Origin: Paludibacter sp.
GTDB lineage: Bacteria; Bacteroidota; Bacteroidia; Bacteroidales; Paludibacteraceae
NCBI GenBank assembly: GCA_028710415.1
Contig: JAQTUE010000009.1
Coordinates: 62,001-126,000 of the forward strand
Reading direction: 5' to 3'
DNA length: 64,000 bases
Of the stretch, positions 56,798 through 64,000 are shown one piece after another. How positions within the stretch are numbered: the stretch's first letter is position 1; every line of letters begins with the position of its first letter. Both the position numbers and the translations under genes were made by a program. The notes under the pieces are model-generated. The model saw nothing but the letters and a program-made list of their open reading frames with translations. It was not told the DNA's origin and did not search any database.

Positions 56798-58561
56798 TTA
56801 CCAGCCTTCATTCTGAATTAATAATGTTGATTTCAAGATTTCATCGTATGGCAATGGCATTGCATACATTTTTGAATCGAACACTCTGTCTTCTACTTTG
56901 TAAACCTCGTAGGTGAGTGCCGCACCGTTTTTAGTGATTCTCATTCCATGAATAGGTGCGTTGAAATAAGTTTCACCTTGCTTCCAACGGCGTACATCCC
57001 AAAAACGTTGCCCTTCGAAACACAATTCCACTCTTCTTTCATTCCTGACTCGATCTATAAAATCATTCGCTGAAAGTGTTTTAACGGTTGACGGCGTTGT
57101 TAATCCTGCACGATCCCTCACTAGCTTCAAAGCATCATAAGCCGATAAAGTATAACCTGCAGGAAGTGTGGTAACTCCGTAAGCCTCAGTCATAGCCTCA
57201 GCATAATTTAGTAAAATTTCAGCATATCTGAAATGAACCCAAAAATGTGTAGCTATAGTACGATTGTTTTTAATATCAGCGTTAGGATCCATAAATTTGC
57301 GAACATAATATCCGGTCTTTGTTGCATTCGTGGAACTATTCAAGCCATCTTTGCCTCCCACATAACTATCTATGGTTCTGAGAGATAGTCCAGCCGGTGT
57401 TTCATTACCTTTTGAATCCTTATCTACTGCAACTCCATATTGAGAACCATTTAAACCAATAAAATAGGCTAACCGTTTATCTCTCCGATAATAAGGGTCT
57501 GTGGGTTTATACCCACTTTTGGAATCAGCAATAGGATAACCGAGAGTCGTTTCGAAAGCATCCACCAAATCCTGCGTAGGATTCAATTGACCACCTCCAC
57601 CAAAACTTGGAGGTAAATTGCTCGACTCAAAACTATTTGTTTGAACTACGGGACTTGAAAACAATACTTCATCGTTATTTGGCTTTGCAAAAACCGTCAG
57701 CATATTATCACTAGAAACAGTAGCTTTGTCAACCAATCTATATGTGTACGCATTTGCACCGGAAGGTTTATTTGCCAAATCTATAACTTGGGCTGCTGCA
57801 GCGGCTGCTAATTTCCATTTTTCAATATCGCCCGATGGATTTGCCAGCGGACTGGCAGCATATAACAGAACCCTGGATTTTAAAGCCAAAGCTGCGGCTT
57901 TTGAGGCCTTACCATAGTCAGTAGGAGTTTGTCTTGCGGGAAGTACGGTCGCTGCTGCATCACAGTCATTGACTATGTAATTGACACATTCATCGTAGTT
58001 ATTACGTTTAAAATCGAGCGAATCATTTATGGTAAGTACTTTTTCCGGAACTATTGGAACACCTAAATTCTTAGCGGGATCTGCAAATCTCTTCAATAGT
58101 TCAAAGTAATAGAATGCCCTCAAAAAACGAGCTTCAGCCCGCAGCTGTTTTTTAGCAGTATCGTTCAGATTTGGAGTTAATTTATACGTGTTTGGATCAA
58201 GGAACATGGCCTTGTCAACATTGTCCAAAAAAATATGAACTCTCCTGATACCTGCATAGTAACGACTCCATGTCCATGAATCCACATAAGTGCGTGAAGT
58301 CCACGATCCGTTATTCATTATCGAATAAGCAGATGCCTCATACGTATATTTTGCTTCATCAGTCATATAAGTTTCATTATAGGAATCAGTTGGCAAATAA
58401 CTATAGATTGTCCGGGCATAATTAAGCGAATACACGTAGGATGAAAATACATCATCCTTGGTCAAAGTCGAATCGTATCCGGGATCAAGATAACTCTCGC
58501 AAGAACTCATCATTGCGATAAATATTGTAACAAAAAATACTTTATAAATAGTTATTTTCAT
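56798..58561 (-). CDS. SusD/RagB-family glycan-binding lipoprotein
   Basis: The 587 residues start with a lipoprotein signal (IAMMSSCESYLDP; Cys about 20). The SusD fold is shown by the N-terminal YLDPGYDSTLTKDDVF, the TPR-like helices with EARFLRAFYYFELLKRF, the middle AALALKSRVLLYAASPLANP and the C-terminal ERRVELCFEGQRFWDVRRWK. It caps the SusC transporter on the outer membrane and binds the oligosaccharide. It follows the SusC gene at 58601-61672 by 39 bp and must be its partner. Confidence 0.93.
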   Translation of the reverse strand: MKITIYKVFFVTIFIAMMSSCESYLDPGYDSTLTKDDVFSSYVYSLNYARTIYSYLPTDSYNETYMTDEAKYTYEASAYSIMNNGSWTSRTYVDSWTWSRYYAGIRRVHIFLDNVDKAMFLDPNTYKLTPNLNDTAKKQLRAEARFLRAFYYFELLKRFADPAKNLGVPIVPEKVLTINDSLDFKRNNYDECVNYIVNDCDAAATVLPARQTPTDYGKASKAAALALKSRVLLYAASPLANPSGDIEKWKLAAAAAAQVIDLANKPSGANAYTYRLVDKATVSSDNMLTVFAKPNNDEVLFSSPVVQTNSFESSNLPPSFGGGGQLNPTQDLVDAFETTLGYPIADSKSGYKPTDPYYRRDKRLAYFIGLNGSQYGVAVDKDSKGNETPAGLSLRTIDSYVGGKDGLNSSTNATKTGYYVRKFMDPNADIKNNRTIATHFWVHFRYAEILLNYAEAMTEAYGVTTLPAGYTLSAYDALKLVRDRAGLTTPSTVKTLSANDFIDRVRNERRVELCFEGQRFWDVRRWKQGETYFNAPIHGMRITKNGAALTYEVYKVEDRVFDSKMYAMPLPYDEILKSTLLIQNEGW

Positions 58562-58600
58562 GGGATCTTATTTTTTAATATTCAATATTCTCTTAAACAA

Positions 58601-61600
58601 TTAAAAGGTTACATTCATACCTAACGTAATTATACGTTGCATTGGATAGTTAGATATTCCAGCATTTTGATCTTCGGGATCATAATCTTTCACATAATCA
58701 AAAGAAAGTAAGTTATAACCATTTATGTAAGCTCTTACTTTAGATAGACCTACATATTTACAAACTGATGACGGCAAATTAAAACCAATTTCTACAGTCT
58801 TCAATTTGACAAAAGATCCGTTTTTAAACCAAAAGTCAGACCATTGTAAATTATTAGTGTTATTATTAATTGATAAACGAGGATAGATAGCAGTTTCGGC
58901 AGTTTCGGGTGTCCATGCCTTCAAAGCATATACCGATGCGTTTCCACTTCCATTAAAGCTACTATTATAAATCCCGGGTATAACAACATACCTATCCGCC
59001 ATTCCCATCAACTGAACTGAGAAATCAAACATTCTATATTTTACTGAAATATTCAAACCTCCAATAAGATTTGGAAAAGAACTTCCGGCTATAGGTTTTG
59101 CATCGCTCCAATCAATTTTTTTATCTCCATTCGTATCTACATATTTGATGTCACCGGCATGAATATTTCCGCCATTTTGGACTACATCATACCCTTTGTC
59201 CTTTTCTTCCTGAGTAAGATTGCCCTGCGCTCTACGGGTAATTTCATCTTGAGTGAAAAATCCATTGCTAGTATATCCAAAGGGCTGACCGATAGGGTTC
59301 CCTGCCTGATATTGATATGCATATTGTTTGTACGCCTCGCTAATATTTAAAATTTTACTTCGGGTAAGCATCACGTTCCCTTTTATTGTCACTCTTAATG
59401 ACTTGCTTATTTGCTTATCATAAGTTAGCTCCGAATCAAAGCCCCAACTTTTGGTTTCTCCTCCGTTTTCATAAGGTAATGGTAGACCGGCCATACCAGG
59501 TGTCGTAGCATATTTTTGTACCAGAATGTCTTTCCTGTTATCATAGAACCCATCGATGGTCCACAATAAGGTGTTTTTCAAAAAGCCGAAATCTAATCCC
59601 ACATTTGATTTATAGGATGTTTCCCATTTCAGGTTATCATTCCCTACACGTGTTTGATCAGTACCGGTTCTGCCGGTTCCGCTTGTACCAAAAGCGTATC
59701 CTGAAACATTACCCCACTGCTCTCTGAACAAAAATCTGTCATTTATAGGTCTGTCTAATCCGGTTGCACCATGCGAAAGTCTTAGTTTCAAGAATGAAAG
59801 CGTTTGGTTATCTTTCAAAAATTCTTCTTCACTAATAATCCAACCTGCAGATATCGCAGGGAACAATCCAAAGCGATGTCCTCTTGCAAAATTTTCTGAC
59901 CCTGTATAACTTGCAGTTCCTTCTAACAAGTATCTGTCTTTAAAAGCATAACTTACCTGCGACGCAAACCCAACCGTTTTAAACGGAACAGCAACACCAG
60001 TTGTATTAAGTTCGCGCATTAAGAACATAGTCATTGCATTAATCCTGTTATCCTTCCAGTTCTTGTCATAATTGAATGAAGTCTGAAGAGTAAACTGACG
60101 GTCTTTTCCGGTGTACCAGAAGTTGGTAGTTTTAGCCACATCCTGAGTCCCGTTAGCAGTATAAGTTCCATCTGCATTCTGCTGATAAACTGCGAACTGC
60201 GCTGCAGTTAACTGAACAATCATGCCATCTCTAAAGTCAATTCCTCCCTTTCCTTTCCAACTGAGTCCTTTAAGAATATCACTCAAATCCAATTTAAATT
60301 GTACATCTGCGTTAAAGTACCGATTTGTTTGATCTTGTTGACCCTGTCTGGTCATCATGCCATAAGGATTTAATTTATATATATCGTTTCCTCCAAGCGT
60401 ACCATTCTCATTGAATATAGGATATGCATTGGACGGAGTACTAGCCAACTGACCTAAGAAAGCAGAAGTATAATTACCGCCGGGTCTTGTTTGATTCTCC
60501 AGTCGACCTGACATATCCATACTTACATCAAGCCTCGAATTTAGTTTTACATCTATATTTGAACGGTAATTATACCTGGAAAATGTATTATCTCCATATT
60601 TATAAATACCTCCCTGATTCATATATCCCAGTAAAACGAAATACTTCGCTATATCATTTCCTCCTGTCATGGTGACGTCATATTGCTGTTGTTTTACAAT
60701 AGGCTTAAAAAATTCGGAATAAAAATTTACATTCGGGTATTTGTATGAATTAGCACCAGCAACACCGTTTACAACATCTTTATAACCAGCAATGTCAGCA
60801 TCCTTATACTTAAGATTTTCGGGAGCAACTCCATCCAAAACCTGAGCTTCGTTATACAACCGGGCATAATCATACGAATTAAGCATCTGAGGCAAACGTA
60901 AGGATTGAGCCATACCCACCTGCGCATTGATAATTATATCCCTCTTGTTATTTTTTCCACGTCTTGTTTTAACTAATACTACTCCATTGGCACCTCTGTT
61001 TCCATAAATTGCTAAAGCAGCAGCATCTTTAAGGACTGAAATCGATTCTATTTCATTCACATTAAATTGATCAAATGTGCGCTCTACGTCATCAACCAAA
61101 ATTAGCGGCGCATTGTTGTTTGTCGTTTTCAACCCGCGGACAGTATAGCTTGTACCAAGTCCTGTATCCGACCACCCGGATGATATAACAGCAAGTCCAT
61201 TTATAAGACCTCCTATCCCATTCATGGTATTCATATCCTTGCGCTTGCTTAAATCATCAAATGTGGTCATCGAAACAGCAGAGGTCAAATCCCGCTTGCT
61301 CTTGTTTGCATAAGCTATCGGCACAACATCCTCCTCCCTTTTTCCAATTTTTAGTTCCAGCAACGTTACATTCAGTTTATCACCAGAGTTATCTATTTGT
61401 TTAGTTACTGTCTGATATCCTTCGAAAGTAAATGTCAAATTATCACCTGATGCTGCCTGAATAGAAAATTCACCAGTTCCATTCGTAGCAGCAGTAACAG
61501 AAGACTCTTGTATTGTTATAATAACACCGGAAAGTAAATTTCCCTTTGTATCTCTAACAACTCCGGTTATGTTTGCAGCTGCTGAATGCGCATAAAACAA

Positions 61601-61672
61601 CATAAATAAAAAAGCTGTAAGCGAAACGGTAAAACGTCTGTTATAAATACCCATAGAATTAAAATATTTCAT
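58601..61672 (-). CDS. SusC/RagA-family TonB-dependent outer membrane transporter
   Basis: The 1023 residues have a signal peptide (to about 33), a carboxypeptidase-regulatory-like domain (ITGVVRDTKGNLLSGV, about 35-110), the plug domain with SYTVRGLKTTNNNAPLILVDDVERTFDQ and SISVLKDAAALAIYGNRGANGVVLV, and a 22-strand barrel ending in aromatic LGMNVTF. It imports glycan oligosaccharides with TonB energy. The segment before the plug, VVPIAYANKSKRDLT, departs from the common VVVGYGTQKK form. No STN domain is present, so it is probably not coupled to an anti-sigma system. Paired with the SusD at 56798-58561. Confidence 0.93.
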   Translation of the reverse strand: MKYFNSMGIYNRRFTVSLTAFLFMLFYAHSAAANITGVVRDTKGNLLSGVIITIQESSVTAATNGTGEFSIQAASGDNLTFTFEGYQTVTKQIDNSGDKLNVTLLELKIGKREEDVVPIAYANKSKRDLTSAVSMTTFDDLSKRKDMNTMNGIGGLINGLAVISSGWSDTGLGTSYTVRGLKTTNNNAPLILVDDVERTFDQFNVNEIESISVLKDAAALAIYGNRGANGVVLVKTRRGKNNKRDIIINAQVGMAQSLRLPQMLNSYDYARLYNEAQVLDGVAPENLKYKDADIAGYKDVVNGVAGANSYKYPNVNFYSEFFKPIVKQQQYDVTMTGGNDIAKYFVLLGYMNQGGIYKYGDNTFSRYNYRSNIDVKLNSRLDVSMDMSGRLENQTRPGGNYTSAFLGQLASTPSNAYPIFNENGTLGGNDIYKLNPYGMMTRQGQQDQTNRYFNADVQFKLDLSDILKGLSWKGKGGIDFRDGMIVQLTAAQFAVYQQNADGTYTANGTQDVAKTTNFWYTGKDRQFTLQTSFNYDKNWKDNRINAMTMFLMRELNTTGVAVPFKTVGFASQVSYAFKDRYLLEGTASYTGSENFARGHRFGLFPAISAGWIISEEEFLKDNQTLSFLKLRLSHGATGLDRPINDRFLFREQWGNVSGYAFGTSGTGRTGTDQTRVGNDNLKWETSYKSNVGLDFGFLKNTLLWTIDGFYDNRKDILVQKYATTPGMAGLPLPYENGGETKSWGFDSELTYDKQISKSLRVTIKGNVMLTRSKILNISEAYKQYAYQYQAGNPIGQPFGYTSNGFFTQDEITRRAQGNLTQEEKDKGYDVVQNGGNIHAGDIKYVDTNGDKKIDWSDAKPIAGSSFPNLIGGLNISVKYRMFDFSVQLMGMADRYVVIPGIYNSSFNGSGNASVYALKAWTPETAETAIYPRLSINNNTNNLQWSDFWFKNGSFVKLKTVEIGFNLPSSVCKYVGLSKVRAYINGYNLLSFDYVKDYDPEDQNAGISNYPMQRIITLGMNVTF

Positions 61673-61722
61673 ATACTTATGTATTTCTTTATTTCAAATT
61701 TAATTATCAAACACAATAATTA

Positions 61723-63600
61723 TTACCAACCCGGATTTTGTTTAAGCTTGAGACTTTTTTCAATTTCTCCATATGGGATAGGGTACTTGTGCATATAATC
61801 GTAAAAAACTCTGTTTTCAATTTTCCTGCGTGTTATTTCAAAAGATGTAGAAGCTGTAGGGTTTGTAGTTGGGCTATATGTTTTTACACCATATACGGGC
61901 TTGTTAAATACATCTGCTCCTTTTTTGTATCTAATCACATCCCACCAACGCTGTTCTTCGTACACAAATTCAATGGCACGTTCATTCATAAGTCGTTCAA
62001 GAAAATAATTTTTATCATTAGTAACCAGGTTACGCATATTCGGTCGTTTAGGATTCATCCGGTTACGAATCCGGTTCAATGCCCAACTTGCAGTCCGTCC
62101 ATTTCCAAGTCCGTCAACATTGGGTCCGAATGCCTGATCCATAGCCTCTGCATACCATAGTATTACATCGGTGTACCTAAACCACATCCAATTCATATAA
62201 GCCGTAGCAATACTTCCTTGTCTTAAGTCTTCAGGCCAGGTTTTTTTACATAAATATCCGGTAGTTGTATAGTCCTGAGCATCTTTCATCTCTGAACCAC
62301 TTATCGTTGGATTATCTTTGAAATACCATAGTTGAACAGGTCTATCCTGCCATTGATCCTGATTGCAAAGAATTGTAAGTTTCAGACGCGGATCTCTGTT
62401 CTTCCACATATTTTGCTCGGAATAACCCGAAGCTGGATTGATGATTGGAGTACCATCTGCATTGTGTCCGGTAATTGGGATAGAACCATCGGCCATTTCA
62501 TACATATCTATCAAATTCTGTGTAGGATAAGTTCCTGCTGAACCACCATATCCTTTAGATGCACTTACATCGGAAAAACCGACCCAACCCATTAGCGCTT
62601 TGCCTCCACTAAAAGTAAAGGATCCATCTATTCTACAAAAGAGAGTCTCTTTATTCTTTACATCTGCAATATTCGTTTGATAGAAGACATTTTGATAATG
62701 AGCGGAGTCAAGTAATGCGCATTCCCCCTGATCTTCTAATTTTATGACTTCATATGCCGCATTTGCTGCATCTATCCATTTTTGTTGGATTTCAGCTGGA
62801 GTATTGGGTTTCTCAAAATAATACAACGATGAATCTCTTGATCCAAAATTAATATCGTATGGCTCAGTATTCAATGGACTGGCAGCATACAACAAAACCT
62901 TGGCTTTAAGTGCTAGAGCGGCATTTATGGTTGGTCTGCCTAAGTCAGTAGTTGCTTGTAATGAGAATTTTGGCAAATTTGGAAGGGCTGCATCCAGATC
63001 CTTAACTATCTTTGCCACGCAAGTATCATACGGTTCACGGGGTAAATCCATATTATCTGTTTCTTTCAATGAATTTGTCAAATAAGGAACTCCTCCGTAA
63101 CGCTTAATTAATTCGAAATGAAAAAATGCACGGGCAAACAAAGCTTCTGCTTTGTATCCATTTATCTTACCTGTGCCTAAGCCTGGCACACTGTCTGCTT
63201 TTTCAAGTACAACGTTACAACGACGTATAGCTGCATAACTACCACCCCACGGCCAGGTCAATTCCACTTGTGCACCAAAAGCACTAGGCGACCAGTTACC
63301 CAAATTAAAACTTGCATTTGTACCAGCAACCGCTCTGGAAGCTTCAGCTAAATCAGAAGCTCCTTCGAAAGAGGAATAGGCAATACGCCCTAATCCTCCA
63401 AATGACTGACAAGCCCAATCACCGGGCCAATAATGATAATAGGTGTAAATATCGTCAACAAATTTTTGAAAATTCGTTGGATCCTTAAATACCTGATCAC
63501 TCGTAAGTACTGCACTCTCTTTCTTATCTAAATAATCTTCACATGCAGTAAAGAAGATCGATATCAGTAGCAAAAAAGTATATATAATTGATTTTTTCAT
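61723..63600 (-). CDS. SusD/RagB-family glycan-binding lipoprotein
   Basis: The 625 residues begin with a lipoprotein signal (SIFFTACEDYLDKKE; Cys about 20). SusD marks are LTSDQVFKDPTNFQKFVDDIY, EALFARAFFHFELIKRYGG, INAALALKAKVLLYAASPLN, and the end ERAIEFVYEEQRWWDVIRYK and YPIPYGEIEKS. It starts 10 bp after the SusC end at 63611, so the two form a pair on the outer membrane. It is much diverged from the second SusD, which suggests that the two transporters take different oligosaccharides. Confidence 0.93.
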   Translation of the reverse strand: MKKSIIYTFLLLISIFFTACEDYLDKKESAVLTSDQVFKDPTNFQKFVDDIYTYYHYWPGDWACQSFGGLGRIAYSSFEGASDLAEASRAVAGTNASFNLGNWSPSAFGAQVELTWPWGGSYAAIRRCNVVLEKADSVPGLGTGKINGYKAEALFARAFFHFELIKRYGGVPYLTNSLKETDNMDLPREPYDTCVAKIVKDLDAALPNLPKFSLQATTDLGRPTINAALALKAKVLLYAASPLNTEPYDINFGSRDSSLYYFEKPNTPAEIQQKWIDAANAAYEVIKLEDQGECALLDSAHYQNVFYQTNIADVKNKETLFCRIDGSFTFSGGKALMGWVGFSDVSASKGYGGSAGTYPTQNLIDMYEMADGSIPITGHNADGTPIINPASGYSEQNMWKNRDPRLKLTILCNQDQWQDRPVQLWYFKDNPTISGSEMKDAQDYTTTGYLCKKTWPEDLRQGSIATAYMNWMWFRYTDVILWYAEAMDQAFGPNVDGLGNGRTASWALNRIRNRMNPKRPNMRNLVTNDKNYFLERLMNERAIEFVYEEQRWWDVIRYKKGADVFNKPVYGVKTYSPTTNPTASTSFEITRRKIENRVFYDYMHKYPIPYGEIEKSLKLKQNPGW

Positions 63601-63610
63601 GTTTATTTTG

Positions 63611-64000
63611 TTAGAATGTTACGTTTATACCCATGTTATAAAGTGCTAATTGTGGATAGTTCCAACCACGCTCTCTGTTACTCCCTGTTCCGGGACCCTC
63701 TGGATCTAATTGTTTTACCTTTGAAAAAGTTAGCAGATTATTTCCATTGGCATATACTCTCAATTGACTTATTCCGAGCAATTTCAATTGCTTAATAGGT
63801 AAGGTGTATCCTATCTCCATATTTCTCAATTTCAGGTAACTTGCATTGTAGAGGAAAAAACTATTTGTAGTCCAGTCAGGACTTGAACTTTGCGAATGTA
63901 ATCTGGGATATGTTGCTGTAGCTCTGGTATCCACCAGATTTCCAGTAAATGGATCAGTATAATATGCCCATCGTCCTTCATGGAAATCCTGTACTTTGCC
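63611..64000 (-). CDS. SusC-family TonB-dependent transporter, C-terminal part
   Basis: The frame is open to the window edge and gives 129 residues. It has the typical end of a SusC barrel: YPRLHSQSSSPDWTTNSFFL, YLKLRNMEIGYTLP, LRVYANGNNLLTFSKVKQLDPE and a final NMGINVTF with terminal aromatic residue. The start lies outside the window. It precedes its SusD partner by 10 bp. Confidence 0.92.
   Translation of the reverse strand, partial: GKVQDFHEGRWAYYTDPFTGNLVDTRATATYPRLHSQSSSPDWTTNSFFLYNASYLKLRNMEIGYTLPIKQLKLLGISQLRVYANGNNLLTFSKVKQLDPEGPGTGSNRERGWNYPQLALYNMGINVTF

Overview
The window looks like part of a very large polysaccharide utilization locus (PUL) of a Bacteroidota bacterium, probably Bacteroidales-like. 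The evidence is AT-rich DNA, SusC/SusD pairs, many secreted glycoside hydrolases, and C-terminal type IX secretion (T9SS type A) sorting domains on many of them. Every gene I accept is on the minus strand, so transcription runs from 64000 towards 1. I see no rRNA, tRNA, CRISPR array, transposase or transcriptional regulator.

Upstream (right) part, 54300-64000: the 3' end of a SusC, a SusD, a complete SusC and a second SusD, then two secreted T9SS-sorted proteins of unknown function. Each of those two is followed by a strong intrinsic terminator. They sit where surface glycan-binding proteins usually sit.

Middle part, 15500-53600: a run of enzymes. In transcription order these are GH31, two GH29, a CE6/SASA-type esterase, a beta-glucuronidase-type GH2, a sialate-O-acetylesterase-like protein, GH74, a double GH43-like protein, GH97, GH27, GH5, GH97, a second CE6/SASA-type esterase, GH43, GH51, a GH51-like secreted enzyme, a CE4 deacetylase, a second GH74 and a second GH51-like enzyme. 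GH74 plus GH5 (backbone), GH31 (xylose), GH2 (galactose), GH29 and a GH95 remnant (fucose), GH43/GH51 (arabinofuranose) and esterases best fit a heavily decorated, acetylated xyloglucan. GH127, GH27 and GH97 suggest further arabinose or alpha-galactose decorations. The substrate is inferred.

Downstream (left) part, 1-15300: a GH127 plus LacZ-type GH2 cassette is present twice. This part and several intergenic gaps are full of recombination scars: an in-frame GH2/GH127 chimera, a GH2 gene whose N-terminal half and probable C-terminus lie about 8 kb apart, N-terminal stubs of GH74 and GH51, out-of-frame or decayed T9SS tails, a GH95 tail, a decayed carboxylesterase, and two homopolymer frameshifts in otherwise intact genes. 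The most notable signal in the window is this mosaic of swapped gene ends (leaders, catalytic halves and sorting tails) within a PUL full of paralogs. Whether it reflects true rapid recombination or partly assembly error cannot be settled from the sequence alone.
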